36,657 bases of DNA from Frankia sp. R82 (GCF_023716925.1 NZ_JAMQQG010000291.1:1-36657), one strand, 5' to 3'; positions 7,727 to 16,607 are shown, numbered from the stretch's first letter. A program made the numbers and translations. Notes: generated from the sequence alone by a model not told the origin.

Positions 7727-8338
7727 ATGCTGTCGCAGATCGTTCGCAGAGTGTCTCCGCTGCGCCTGGCCGCCGCGGTTTTCGCGCTTGCCGCCGCCGT
7801 CACCCTCAGCCTGCTGCCCGGTTGGGGCGCGCAGGCCGCCACCCCCGCCCCGGCCGCCCCGGCGGCCTCGGACGCGGCGGCCCTGGCGAAGGCCGTTCCC
7901 GCCGCGCCCGGTCGGGTGCTGCTGCTCGGGCGCATCGCGCATCCGGTGCTGCTCAGCGTCAACGACCTAGCCACCAGGTACCCGCAGCACACCCAGACCG
8001 TCACCTTCCAGAGCGGTGCCGGCCCGCAGACCCACACCTACACCGGACCGCTGCTCTACGACGTCCTGCAGGCGGCGAAGCCGTCGTTCCGCACTGACGT
8101 GAAGAACGACGCACTGCGTTACGCCGTGGTCGTCCACGCCGCCGACAACTACGAGTCGGTGGTGTCCTTCCCCGAGATCGACCCTGGCTACGGGAACGTC
8201 GCGAGCCTGCTGGCCGTGACCGAGGACGGTAAGTCCCTGGCCACCGCCGGCCCGCGGCTGACCGCGCCCACCGACACCAAGGGCGGTCGCTACGTGAGTA
8301 ACGTCGTGGCCGTCGCCCTGGTCCGGGCCGGTCTGTAG
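7727..8338 (+). CDS. Exported sulfite-oxidase-fold (molybdopterin-binding-like) protein
   Basis: 203 residues. The N-terminus (RR, then a hydrophobic stretch at 12-31, then AQA-AT) is a Sec-type signal peptide. It is followed by an Ala/Pro linker and one domain resembling the oxidoreductase molybdopterin-binding (SUOX) fold: LSVNDLATRYPQHTQTVTF, YTGPLLYDVLQAA, VVVHAADNYESVVSFPEI, LLAVTEDGKSL and GGRYVSNVVAVAL. The mature protein has no cysteine at all, so the Cys that ligates molybdenum in sulfite oxidases is absent. It may be a stand-alone, cofactor-free or differently used version. The ATG follows GGGAAAAG. Role unknown. Confidence 0.72.
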   Translation: MLSQIVRRVSPLRLAAAVFALAAAVTLSLLPGWGAQAATPAPAAPAASDAAALAKAVPAAPGRVLLLGRIAHPVLLSVNDLATRYPQHTQTVTFQSGAGPQTHTYTGPLLYDVLQAAKPSFRTDVKNDALRYAVVVHAADNYESVVSFPEIDPGYGNVASLLAVTEDGKSLATAGPRLTAPTDTKGGRYVSNVVAVALVRAGL

Positions 8339-8383
8339 TTCGGTCTCGCCAGTCCAGCCCCGTCGGCCCCGCAGGGGTTCCGC

Positions 8384-10003
8384 TCAGGCGGGGCCGACAA
8401 GTTCGGCGACGATCGCCGCGGACAGCGCCACCAGCGGTAGCCCGCCGCCGGGATGGGCCGAGCCGCCGACGTGAAACAGGCCGGGGACGGCAGTGGCGTT
8501 CGGCGGTCGCAGAAACGCCGAACGCACACCGTGCGACGCCGTTCCGTAGATCGCTCCGCCGACGCTCCCCGTGCGCCGCTCGAGATCGGCCGGAGTGATC
8601 GTCTCGTACCAGCGCAGCCGGTCCCGTACGTCGAACCCGCGGGCGGCCAGCAGCTCCAGGACGTGCCGGGCATAGCCGTCGGCGAGTCCCGGCCGATCCC
8701 AGTCCAGCCCGGCCCCGTCCGGTCCGGGCCCGTCGCGTCCTGGACCGGCGGGCCTCGGACCGCGGGGCCCCGAACGGCCGGGTCGCGGGTCGCCCGTCGA
8801 GGGCAGGTGCGGCGGGGCGTTGACCAGGACGAACCAGGCCTCACCATCCGATGGTGCACAGGCCGGGTCGTCCGGGGCGTGCAGATAGATCGTCGGGTCG
8901 GCCGGCAGGCGCCCGGCGAACACCGCGTCGAACTCGGCGTCGTAGTCCGCGGGGAACGTCACCGTGTGCTGCGCGGGCAGCCGGGTGGGGCTGCCCGTCG
9001 GCTGCTGGCCGCCGGTGCGGCCGGGACCGGGACCGGGTGCCTGTCGGGCCAGGGCGAGCAGCAGCACGAACCCCGACATCGACCGGTTCGCCCGTCGGAC
9101 CTGCCGCCGGCCGGCCCGGCCGAGGCCCTCGGGAAGCAGCCCGCCGTACAGTGCCGCCGCGTCGATGTTCGCGACGACGACGTCCGCGGGCAGCCGGAAC
9201 CCGTCGGCGAGCCGGACCCCGTCGACCCGGCCACCCGGCGTGCACGTCACCGAGCGCACCCGGGTCCCGGTCAGGATCCGGGCCCCGCCGCGGCGTGCCC
9301 GCGCCTCGACCGCCGCCCCGAGCCGGTGCAGCCCACCCGGCACGTACCAGCCGCCGAACCGGCGTTCGGCGTGCAGGACCGACACCAGTGCCGCCGGCGC
9401 CCGCCGTGGGTCGGAGCCGGAGTAGGTGGCGTAGCGGTCGAGCATCAGGCGCAGCCGCGGATCGCGCACCATCGACCGGCCGAGCCCGCGCAGACTGCGC
9501 CCGGGTGCGACCGCCGGGATGTCCCCGGGAGCGGCCCAGGCCAACCGGGCAAGCCCGCCGGCCCGCACCGGACTCGCCAGAAACGGCTGCTCGGAGGCGT
9601 TGAAGACGCGCGCCGCCCGCGCGGCCAGGCGCTGCCAGTCCGCGCCGGCCGGTGCGCCGAGCCGGGCGTCGAGCTCGGCGACGAACGCCTGCTCGTCGGC
9701 GTGCGCCGCGAGCACGGTGCCGTCGGCGAACCGGTAGGAGGCGATCGGATCGAGCCGCCGCAGCTCGAGTTCGTCCTGGCCGGGTGGGCCGCCGGTCGCG
9801 GCGAACAGATCCTCGAACACGTGCGGCATGGTCAGCAGGGACGGGCCGGTGTCGAAGCCGTAACCGCCGCGCTCATACCACCCGAGCTTGCCACCCACCA
9901 TGGTGCCCTGCTCGCAGATGGTGACGTCATGGCCGACGGCGGCCAGCCTGGCCGCCGTCGCCAGCCCGCCCACGCCGGCGCCGATCACCACCACCCGGGC
10001 CAT
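8384..10003 (-). CDS. CrtI-family carotenoid desaturase, CrtD-like
   Basis: 539 residues. FAD motif VVVIGAGVGGLATAARL at residues 4-20; GYGFDTGPSLLTMPHVFE near 52-69; GGWYVPGGLHRLGAAVEARARRGG near 215-238, a pattern common in CrtD-type 3,4-desaturases; and the C-terminal flavin motif HPGGGLPLVALSAAIVAE. A Pro/Gly/Arg-rich insert at about 395-430 accounts for the extra length. CrtD acts on hydroxylated acyclic carotenoids; a second phytoene-type desaturase is the alternative. No ribosome site precedes the ATG, but TAGAGT ends 7 bases upstream, which fits a leaderless start. It lies 42 bases after the response regulator on the same strand. Confidence 0.78.
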   Translation of the reverse strand: MARVVVIGAGVGGLATAARLAAVGHDVTICEQGTMVGGKLGWYERGGYGFDTGPSLLTMPHVFEDLFAATGGPPGQDELELRRLDPIASYRFADGTVLAAHADEQAFVAELDARLGAPAGADWQRLAARAARVFNASEQPFLASPVRAGGLARLAWAAPGDIPAVAPGRSLRGLGRSMVRDPRLRLMLDRYATYSGSDPRRAPAALVSVLHAERRFGGWYVPGGLHRLGAAVEARARRGGARILTGTRVRSVTCTPGGRVDGVRLADGFRLPADVVVANIDAAALYGGLLPEGLGRAGRRQVRRANRSMSGFVLLLALARQAPGPGPGRTGGQQPTGSPTRLPAQHTVTFPADYDAEFDAVFAGRLPADPTIYLHAPDDPACAPSDGEAWFVLVNAPPHLPSTGDPRPGRSGPRGPRPAGPGRDGPGPDGAGLDWDRPGLADGYARHVLELLAARGFDVRDRLRWYETITPADLERRTGSVGGAIYGTASHGVRSAFLRPPNATAVPGLFHVGGSAHPGGGLPLVALSAAIVAELVGPA

Positions 10004-10045
10004 GGTGGCGACTCTACGACCCGGCGCCGCCGTCGTCGGGGCCGG

Positions 10046-10690
10046 TCAGCCGAGGATGCCGCGTTCGTAGGCGACGGCCACGGCGGCAGCGCGGTCGCGG
10101 ACGCCGAGCTTGGTGTAGAGGTGGATGAGATGGGTCTTGACCGTGGCCTCGCTGACCAGCAGCGCGCGGGCGGCGGCCTGGTTGGTGGCGCCGGCGGCGA
10201 CCAGCCGCAGCACCTCGAGTTCGCGGGGGCTGAGCGCATCGGGCTCGCGGGCGCCGACCCGGTTCATCAGGGTGCCGGCGACGGACGGCGCAAGCACCGA
10301 CCGGCCCGCGTGGGCGGCGCGTACGGCGCGCAGGAGTTCGTCGCGCCGCGCGTCCTTGAGCAGGTAGCCGGTGGCGCCGGCCTCGATCGCGGGCAGTACG
10401 TCGCGGTCGGAGTCGAACGTCGTCAGCACGAGCACGCGGGCCGGATGGTTCCGGCGGCGCAGCTCGGTGATCGCCTCGACGCCGCCGGTCCCGGGCATCC
10501 GCAGATCCATGAGGATGACGTCCACCCGAACGGCCTCGGCGACCCGGACAGCCTCGGCACCGTCCGCGGCCTCGGCGACGACGGCGAAGTCCGGATCGCC
10601 GGTGAACAGCCCCCGCAGCCCGTCCCGGACGATGGGATGGTCGTCCACGATCAGCAGTCGGATCGGCCCGCCCGGCATGTCCTCGGTCAC
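10046..10690 (-). CDS. NarL/LuxR-type response regulator
   Basis: 214 residues. The receiver domain (about 10-125) has the acidic pair D16-D17, phospho-acceptor D62 in ILMDLRMPG, T90 in LTTFD and K112 in YLLKDA. The C-terminal LuxR helix-turn-helix (about 150-210) contains LSPRELEVLRLVAAGATNQAAARALLVSEATVKTHL. The GTG start overlaps the stop of the histidine kinase (GTGA), so the two are coupled and form a two-component pair. Targets are likely to include the ABC exporter genes upstream in the same run; that is inference from context. Confidence 0.93.
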   Translation of the reverse strand: MTEDMPGGPIRLLIVDDHPIVRDGLRGLFTGDPDFAVVAEAADGAEAVRVAEAVRVDVILMDLRMPGTGGVEAITELRRRNHPARVLVLTTFDSDRDVLPAIEAGATGYLLKDARRDELLRAVRAAHAGRSVLAPSVAGTLMNRVGAREPDALSPRELEVLRLVAAGATNQAAARALLVSEATVKTHLIHLYTKLGVRDRAAAVAVAYERGILG

Positions 10691-12114
10691 GCCCGTGCCT
10701 TCTCGGGACGAGCGTCACGCGCGGCGTCCGGCGTCGTCGCCGGGGATGGGAGTGGGGACGGCGACGGGAGCGGGATCATCGCGTTCACGATCGTGCCGTC
10801 GCCGGGGGCGGACTCGATGGTCAGGGAGCCGGCCAGGGCCTGCGCGCGGCGGTGCATACCGGTCAGGCCGTACCGGCCGGGCGGGGAGTCTGCGGCCGGA
10901 CGGAAGCCCGCGCCGTCATCGGCGACGTCGAGCAGCACGGTGTCGTCCACATAGCTGAGGGTGAGCTGGACCCGGCTGGCCTGGGCGTGGTTGGCCACGT
11001 TGGCGAGGGCCTCCTGGGCGATCCGGTAGACGGCGGTCTCGATCTCGGTGGAAGTGCGGGTCGGTGCACCGGTGGTCACGACGTGCGCCGGGATCGCGGT
11101 TCGGCGCGTCCAGTCGCCGGCCAGGGCGGTGAGAGCCTCGGCCAGACCGGCCCGGTCGAGCCGCTCGGGCCGCAGGGCCCGGACCGAGCGGCGGGCCTCG
11201 ACCAGGTTCGCCCGCGCCAGCGAGTCGGCGAGCTCCAGGTGGCGGGATCGCTCGCCCGGCTCGCCGGCGTCCTCGGCCCGCCGGGCCGCCTCGAGCTGGG
11301 TGATGATGCCGGCGAGGCCCTGCGCCAGCGTGTCGTGGATCTCCCCGGCGAGGCGTCCTCGTTCCTCGGTGACGCCGGCCTCGCGGGCCTGGGCCAGAAG
11401 CTGGGTGTGCAGGCCGGCGTTCTCCCGCATCGTGACCTGTAGCAGCCGGTTCGTCTCCGCCAGCTCGGCGATCATCCGGCCACGTTCGACGTTCTGGTCG
11501 ATCACTTTGTTGATCAGAGTGGACAGGCTGAGCACCGCGATGACGTTGAACCCGGCCATGATCAGGAAGCTGGCCGTGTGGACGGGCGAGCCGTTCGGAT
11601 AACCGGCGGTCTGGGAGGCGGCCAGGATGATCGCGGTCGTCACGAACCCGTACACCCGGCCGCGGCGGCCGAGTTCGTCGGCGAAGAAGTACCCGGTGAA
11701 GGCGAACACCCCGAACCAGGGGCTGACCCACACGAGCACGCCGCCGAGCGTGCTGTGGATGACGAACACCAGCCGGCGCACCCGCGGCGGCATCCCTTCG
11801 GTCGGGTAGCGCAGCATCCCCGCCGACCAGACAGCGGCCACGAGCACCAGGGCCAGGCCCGCGACCACCCGGCCCCGGGAGACGTCGAAGGAGGACGAGG
11901 TGATCAGGCTGAGCAGCGTCGCCACGACGAGCATCGGCAGCAGCAACAGCCGGGCGATCCGGTCGGACCGCCGCTGCCACGACGTCGCACTGTCGGCCCC
12001 GGCTGACCCGCTGGTCGCCGTGGTGACCACCGCCTGGTCGGTGACCACCGCCGTTTCGCCCATACCGGTGATGGTCGCACCGTGCCCGGGGGCGGTGGCC
12101 GCTGGCGGGGTCAC
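10687..12114 (-). CDS. NarL-type sensor histidine kinase
   Basis: 475 residues from the GTG at 12114, which overlaps the permease stop (GTGA) as the next junction does; ATG 12063 is the alternative (458 residues). A serine/threonine-rich N-terminus is followed by about five or six membrane segments. A short coiled stretch (MIAELAETNRLLQVTMRENAGL) precedes the HisKA_3 motif EERGRLAGEIHDTLAQGL, with the phospho-accepting His at codon 11335-11337. The HATPase domain has EALANVANHAQA, DDGAGF and GRYGLTGMHRRAQALAG. There is no large outside domain, so the signal is probably sensed in or at the membrane, perhaps through the neighbouring ABC exporter. Confidence 0.9.
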   Translation of the reverse strand: MTPPAATAPGHGATITGMGETAVVTDQAVVTTATSGSAGADSATSWQRRSDRIARLLLLPMLVVATLLSLITSSSFDVSRGRVVAGLALVLVAAVWSAGMLRYPTEGMPPRVRRLVFVIHSTLGGVLVWVSPWFGVFAFTGYFFADELGRRGRVYGFVTTAIILAASQTAGYPNGSPVHTASFLIMAGFNVIAVLSLSTLINKVIDQNVERGRMIAELAETNRLLQVTMRENAGLHTQLLAQAREAGVTEERGRLAGEIHDTLAQGLAGIITQLEAARRAEDAGEPGERSRHLELADSLARANLVEARRSVRALRPERLDRAGLAEALTALAGDWTRRTAIPAHVVTTGAPTRTSTEIETAVYRIAQEALANVANHAQASRVQLTLSYVDDTVLLDVADDGAGFRPAADSPPGRYGLTGMHRRAQALAGSLTIESAPGDGTIVNAMIPLPSPSPLPSPATTPDAARDARPEKARA

Positions 12115-12923
12115 TGCCAGCGGAACCGGCGGGCGGCCACGACAGCGCACAGCGCGGCGTAGGCGGCGAGCACGAGCAGGGCCGTGCCCGCGGGCCAGCG
12201 TCCGTCCAGACAGTCCTGCACGGCACGGGCGCCGGCGCCCAGCGGGGTGACATCGCTGATGTCGCGCAGGACGGGGGGCATCTGCGAACGCGGGATCCAC
12301 AGACCGGCGAAGAACAGCAACGGGAAGAACACCACCAGACCCAGGGCGTTCGCGGCCTTCTCGCCGGGGGCCAGCGCGGCCAGCACCAGGCCGATTCCCA
12401 GCATGGCCGCCGCAACCAGCACCAGCGTCAGGACGAACCCGGCGAACTGGTCGGGTACCGGCACACCGCAGATGACGGCGATGGCGAGCATCGCCGCGTC
12501 GAGGACGGCCGCCAGCGAGAGATAGATCAGGGCCTGAGCGCCGAGCAGCCGCGACGGTGGCACCGGTGTGGTCGACAGCCGGCGCAGGATGCCCCGTTCC
12601 CGGTAGCCGGCCAGCACCGCGGGCAACAGGTTCGCCGCTGTCATCAGAAACTCGTACATCATCAGGACCGGCAGCCAGGTCTCCAGCGGGCTGCGACCAT
12701 CAAACGACGCGCTGGGGTGGCGGGTTGCGGGTACGGCGCCGAGGACGATCACCGCGGCCGGCGGAATCAGGGCTGTCCAGACGACGCCGGCGGCGGACCG
12801 GCCGAACAGCAGCGCCTCGACCCGCACGAGTGCCCAGAACGGATGCCGTCCCGGTCGGGATCGAGGCCGGCACTGGGTGTCGGGGGTGGTGGGGGAGACG
12901 GGCGGTACGAGCGACGAGGTCAT
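12111..12923 (-). CDS. ABC-2 type exporter permease
   Basis: 270 residues with about six membrane helices (for example VVWTALIPPAAVIVLGAV, VLTLVLVAAAMLGIGLVLAAL, LGLVVFFPLLFFAGLWIP). The ABC-2 signature FFAGLWIPRSQMPPVLRDISDVTPLGAGARAV lies near the C-terminus. The ATG at 12923 has GAGGAG 6 bases upstream and overlaps the ATPase stop (ATGA). This is the membrane half of a drug- or lipid-type exporter; the substrate is unknown. The next gene downstream is the histidine kinase. Confidence 0.92.
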   Translation of the reverse strand: MTSSLVPPVSPTTPDTQCRPRSRPGRHPFWALVRVEALLFGRSAAGVVWTALIPPAAVIVLGAVPATRHPSASFDGRSPLETWLPVLMMYEFLMTAANLLPAVLAGYRERGILRRLSTTPVPPSRLLGAQALIYLSLAAVLDAAMLAIAVICGVPVPDQFAGFVLTLVLVAAAMLGIGLVLAALAPGEKAANALGLVVFFPLLFFAGLWIPRSQMPPVLRDISDVTPLGAGARAVQDCLDGRWPAGTALLVLAAYAALCAVVAARRFRWQ

Positions 12924-13837
12924 GACGTGCTCCTCGAGGAGGTGTGCGCGGTGAGGGCGAGGTAGGCGTCGTCGAGGCTGGGCTGTTCGACCCGTAGCCG
13001 GTGGGCCAGCACACCGCGGCGGGCAAGGTGCGTGACCAGGACGGACAGCGCCTCGCCGCCTCCGACGACGAGAATCTCCTCGCCGTGGCGACTGGCCGAC
13101 TCGACGCCGGGCAGCTCGGCGAGCTCGCGGTCGTCGACGGGCTCGGACGGGACGAAGCGGATGCGCTGACCGGTGTCGAGTCGAGCGGTGAGCGCCGCCG
13201 GCGAGTCGCAGGCCACCACCCGGCCGGCGTTGATCACGGCGACGCGGTCGCACAGCCGCTCCGCCTCGGCCATGAAGTGGGTGACCAGCAGGACTGTCAC
13301 CCCCCGTTCGCGCACCGCCGCGATGAGCTCCCAGGTGTCGCGTCGGGCGGCCGGGTCCAGGCCGGTGGTGAGCTCGTCGAGGATGGCCACGGCCGGCCGG
13401 CCGATCAGTGCCAGCGCGATCGACAGCCGCTGGCGTTGCCCGCCGGACAGTCTCGCGAACCGCACCTGCGCCTGCCCGGTGAGTCCGAGGATCTCCAGCA
13501 GCTCGTCCGGGTCGACCGGGTCGGGATAGAACGACGCGTACAGTCGCAGCGCCTCGCGTACCCGCAGGTTCGGCTGCACCTCGCTGGCCTGCAACTGGAC
13601 GCCGAGCCGGGCCGTCACCGCCGTCCGTTCGCGCTGCGGGTCATGACCGAACACCCGCACGCGACCGCCATCGGGTGCCCGAAGCCCGGCGACGCACTCG
13701 ACCGTCGTCGTCTTCCCCGCGCCGTTCGGCCCCAGCAGGCCGAAGATCTCGCCCTCGTCGAGGGCGAACGACACGTCGCGCACCGCGACCCGCTCCCCGT
13801 AGGCCTTCCGAAGGCCCACCACCTCGATCACCGTCAC
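12920..13837 (-). CDS. ABC transporter ATP-binding protein (drug-exporter type)
   Basis: 305 residues from the GTG at 13837, chosen for its GGGAGG site 9 bases upstream. Walker A is GPNGAGKTT, the signature motif is LSGGQRQRLSIALAL, Walker B is AVAILDELTTGLDP (Leu where Pro is usual), and the switch histidine is in LLVTHFMAEAERLCD. A C-terminal DrrA-like extension (about 220-300) follows. With the permease it forms an exporter regulated by the adjacent two-component pair. A 13-bp direct repeat, CGCACCGCCGTGG at 13854-13866 and 13883-13895, lies just upstream and could be a regulatory site. Whether it exports a carotenoid, a lipid or a drug is unknown. Confidence 0.93.
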   Translation of the reverse strand: MTVIEVVGLRKAYGERVAVRDVSFALDEGEIFGLLGPNGAGKTTTVECVAGLRAPDGGRVRVFGHDPQRERTAVTARLGVQLQASEVQPNLRVREALRLYASFYPDPVDPDELLEILGLTGQAQVRFARLSGGQRQRLSIALALIGRPAVAILDELTTGLDPAARRDTWELIAAVRERGVTVLLVTHFMAEAERLCDRVAVINAGRVVACDSPAALTARLDTGQRIRFVPSEPVDDRELAELPGVESASRHGEEILVVGGGEALSVLVTHLARRGVLAHRLRVEQPSLDDAYLALTAHTSSRSTS

Positions 13838-13933
13838 TGCCCTGCACCTCCCGCGCACCGCCGTGGGCGTCACACCGCCTGTCGCACCGCCGTGGACGCC
13901 TCCGACGATCTCGCGGGACCGCGGGTGCCGACA

Positions 13934-15160
13934 TCACCCGGGCGGCTGTTCCGGGCGCTCCCTCGGGTGGACCCCGGCCATCCACCGATCGGTGGATGCG
14001 ATGACCGGGCGGCCCTTCCAGGTGGCCTGGCCGCGACGGCGGCGCCACCAGGACACCGCGGTCAGGTAACCGAGCAGGCCGATCGAGACCGGATGGGCGA
14101 GCGGGTCGGGCCAGCGGCGGCCACCGGTCCGATGCGCTGCGATCGTCCGGCTGACGACGCCGGCGAGGTAGCCGATGACCCCGGCGGGCCGTCCGCGCAG
14201 TGCGGCCAGCGCCGGCAGCACGTACAGCCAGCCGAGCAGGCCGACCTGCGCGGCGCTGGCGGCCGGGCTGCCACCGGCTGCGGCCAGCGACTTGGCGTAG
14301 CCGTCGCGCAGGGACGGCCAGTCGGGGTACATCCGGTTGGCGGCCAGCGGCGTGCCGTCGACGACGACCCCTCGTCCACCGGCGCGTTTGACTGCCCGCA
14401 ACAGGGCGACGTCCTCGATGATCTGGTCGCGTACGGCGGCGTGCCCGCCGGCCCGGCGGTAGGCGACGGCATCGACGCACAGGAACTGCCCGCCGGCCGC
14501 GGACAGCGACGGGCGCGGGCTTCGCTCGGCGACGCGCAGCGGCAGCAGGGCAAGCCACAGCCAGGACAGCAGCGGCTGGACGAGCCGTTCGGCGACCCCC
14601 AGCGCCTCCTGGCGCGGGTACGGCGAAACCAGGTCGAGGCCACTGGCCCGCAGCAGCAGCACGGCCCGGGCCAGCCCGTCCGGGGCCAGCCGCACATCGG
14701 CGTCGACGAAGACGAACACACTGCCGCGCGCGACGGCCGCAGCCCGCGCACAGGCATGCGGTTTACCAAGCCAGCCGGACGGCGGCGCCTCGCCACGCAG
14801 GGCGACGACACGGCGGTCGCGGCGCGCCCAGGCGGCGAGGAGTCGGTCGGTGCCGTCGGTGGACCCGTCGTCGTAGACGACGATCTCCAGTCGGGGCACC
14901 CCGGTGGTGGCGAGCAGTGCCGCGAGACAGTCGTCGAGGTGGGCGGCCTCGTCGCGGACCGGCAGGAGCACCGAGACCGCCTCGGTGACGGTCCCGGCCG
15001 GCGGGGCGGTCCGCAGCAGCCGGGCGTTGACCGCCGTGTGCACGGCGATGCCCACCGCGGCCAGCGCCGCCGACCGCACCGCGACCGTCGCGGCAGCAGA
15101 GGCCGCGCACGGGTGCCGTCGTGCCGTCGGCGGCCGGCCCAGCCGTGTCCGAAGCCTCAC
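13934..15160 (-). CDS. Family 2 glycosyltransferase, carotenoid CruG/CrtQ-like
   Basis: 408 residues. An N-terminal hydrophobic helix is followed by a GT-A domain with VSVLLPVRDEAAHLDDCL, VYDDGSTDGTDRLL, FVDADVRLAPDGLA (DxD-like) and QIIEDVALLRAVKRAGG. C-terminal membrane helices follow. This layout is shared by CruG and CrtQ enzymes that put a sugar on hydroxylated carotenoids. The GTG start overlaps the cruF stop, and CruF makes exactly such a hydroxyl, which is the main reason for the carotenoid assignment. The sugar donor cannot be predicted. Confidence 0.8.
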   Translation of the reverse strand: MRLRTRLGRPPTARRHPCAASAAATVAVRSAALAAVGIAVHTAVNARLLRTAPPAGTVTEAVSVLLPVRDEAAHLDDCLAALLATTGVPRLEIVVYDDGSTDGTDRLLAAWARRDRRVVALRGEAPPSGWLGKPHACARAAAVARGSVFVFVDADVRLAPDGLARAVLLLRASGLDLVSPYPRQEALGVAERLVQPLLSWLWLALLPLRVAERSPRPSLSAAGGQFLCVDAVAYRRAGGHAAVRDQIIEDVALLRAVKRAGGRGVVVDGTPLAANRMYPDWPSLRDGYAKSLAAAGGSPAASAAQVGLLGWLYVLPALAALRGRPAGVIGYLAGVVSRTIAAHRTGGRRWPDPLAHPVSIGLLGYLTAVSWWRRRRGQATWKGRPVIASTDRWMAGVHPRERPEQPPG

Positions 15161-15978
15161 CGGTGCCCTTGCGGCCCGACCGGCTCACCGGCGGCGGACT
15201 CGTCGCAGCGCCAGCGGCGCAGGGCGAGCAAAAGGGCCGCGCCCATGGCGGCGCCCCCGATCGCCGCGACGCCCGGACGGCCAAAGAAGGAGAGGTTCGC
15301 CAGCACCGACGACAGGTAGGTCCAGGCCAGCAGGACCAGGGGAGCCCGATCGGACCCGGACCCGGACCCGGACCCGGGTTCGGGTCCGGGGCTGCGGTCG
15401 CGTTCGGGCAGGGCGAGCAGGACGCCGGTCATGACGGTGCCGACCAGCAGCCAGCCGAGGAAGTTCGAGATCGGAATGCCGTTGAGGGCCGGCCCGCCCC
15501 CGGGGGCCCAGGTCCAGTGGCCGGCATCGACCATCTGCGGGTCGAGGAACAGATCCCAGGCGGCCAGGATCAGCCCCCCGACCACCGCGGCCCGGCCGGG
15601 GGCCCGCCGGTGCCGTCGAACCAGGACGTACGCGGGGTAGGCCATCATCGCCCAGGCCAACGGGATCACCATGACGACCCCGAGGACATGCGGGCCCAGC
15701 GACGCCCCGTAGGTGTAATGGCCGAAGGGTATGCCGGTGTGCACCCCGAGGATCTCCACGGCCAGCCCGCCGCCCACGGCGATGGCCAGATAGCCGGTGG
15801 TCCAGACCCACCCGCGGGAGGTCGCCGCGTGCGTGGCGGAGGCGAGGAAGAACAGCACCACGATGATGACGGTGAGGGCGTCGAGCGCGCGGTCGGGCAG
15901 CACCGGGTAGGCGATCTGCGCCGCCACCGTGGCCACGACCAGCGGCCACACCAGACCGGCCCCATGCCGGCCGGACAT
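15157..15978 (-). CDS. cruF: Carotenoid 1',2'-hydratase-type membrane protein CruF
   Basis: 273 residues of the DUF422/CruF family with about seven membrane helices. Family-type stretches include GGGLAVEILGVHTGIPFGHY, GPHVLGVVMVIPLAWAMMAYPAYVL, LAAWDLFLDPQMVDAGHWTW and GGGPALNGIPISNFLGWLLVG. CruF adds water to the end group of acyclic carotenoids, giving a tertiary hydroxyl. The ATG overlaps the GNAT gene stop (ATGA) and the stop overlaps the cruG GTG. A hexamer repeat near the C-terminus (15352-15375) codes a Ser-Gly run in a loop. Confidence 0.87.
   Translation of the reverse strand: MSGRHGAGLVWPLVVATVAAQIAYPVLPDRALDALTVIIVVLFFLASATHAATSRGWVWTTGYLAIAVGGGLAVEILGVHTGIPFGHYTYGASLGPHVLGVVMVIPLAWAMMAYPAYVLVRRHRRAPGRAAVVGGLILAAWDLFLDPQMVDAGHWTWAPGGGPALNGIPISNFLGWLLVGTVMTGVLLALPERDRSPGPEPGSGSGSGSDRAPLVLLAWTYLSSVLANLSFFGRPGVAAIGGAAMGAALLLALRRWRCDESAAGEPVGPQGHR
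15352..15387. repeat. GGACCC hexamer repeat with inverted copies inside cruF
   Basis: Four perfect GGACCC copies (15352-15375) are followed by GGGTTC and GGGTCC (15376-15387), near reverse complements, so the DNA can fold back. It encodes a Gly-Ser run between the last two membrane segments of CruF. Copy-number change would keep the reading frame. Confidence 0.8.
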
Positions 15979-16607
15979 CAGCGCACGGACGTGGGTTGGC
16001 CGGTGCCCGGGGCGCGCTCGTCGTCGGCGGGGTCCGTGGCCGGGCCCAGCTCCTTGCCGAGCACGGCGTAGGGGGTCAGGGTGCCGGGAAACCGGAAGTC
16101 GCTGAGCAGCGGGACGAAGCCCTCGCTGTCGTACAGCCGGCGGGCGCGGCTGCCGTGCGGTTCCAGGGCGGACAGCGCCGCGGTGCGCTGCGGTGCGTCC
16201 CGCAGCAGTTCGCGCAGCAGCTGACGGCCCAGGGTGCGGCCCTGGTAGGCGGGCAGCACGTGCAGCTCGACGACCTCCAGGACGTCGTCCAGCCAGTACC
16301 GGGCCGAACTCGGGGAGATGGCGGTGAGTGCGTCGACGACGACGTCGTGCCACCACTGGCCGGGCAGGCCGGGCAGGGCGTAGGCGATGCCGACGAGGGT
16401 GTCGTCCGGGGTGACGGCGGCGACGGCGCGCAGGTCCGGTCGGTCGAAGTGGCGGCGCGCGTGATGCGCCCGGTCACGGGCGGCCCGGACGGGGTCGGGC
16501 TCGTGCAGGTCGAGAAAGGCCGCCTTGTACACCCCGATGACGTCGTCGAGTCGGGCCCGCATACGGCTCGATGACCACCGGACCACACTGACGTCCACGT
16601 CGGTCAC
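15978..16607 (-). CDS. GNAT-family N-acetyltransferase
   Basis: 209 residues from the GTG at 16607 (GGAGG 8 bases upstream). The acetyl-CoA binding motif ELHVLPAYQGRTLGRQLLRELL lies near residue 128, followed by ALSALEPHGSRARRLYDSEGFVPL, the usual last strand and helix of GNAT proteins. It is the first gene of a tightly coupled GNAT-cruF-cruG unit. The substrate is unknown; a role in modifying the carotenoid sugar or a housekeeping role are both open. A TATCGT -10-like hexamer lies at 16721-16726 on its strand. Confidence 0.85.
   Translation of the reverse strand: MTDVDVSVVRWSSSRMRARLDDVIGVYKAAFLDLHEPDPVRAARDRAHHARRHFDRPDLRAVAAVTPDDTLVGIAYALPGLPGQWWHDVVVDALTAISPSSARYWLDDVLEVVELHVLPAYQGRTLGRQLLRELLRDAPQRTAALSALEPHGSRARRLYDSEGFVPLLSDFRFPGTLTPYAVLGKELGPATDPADDERAPGTGQPTSVR

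Noticed and set aside
12115-12300. N-terminal extension of the histidine kinase into the permease gene
   Set aside because: Residues are Arg/Ala-rich and out of keeping with the kinase; GTG 12114 overlaps the permease stop in the same way as the next gene junction.
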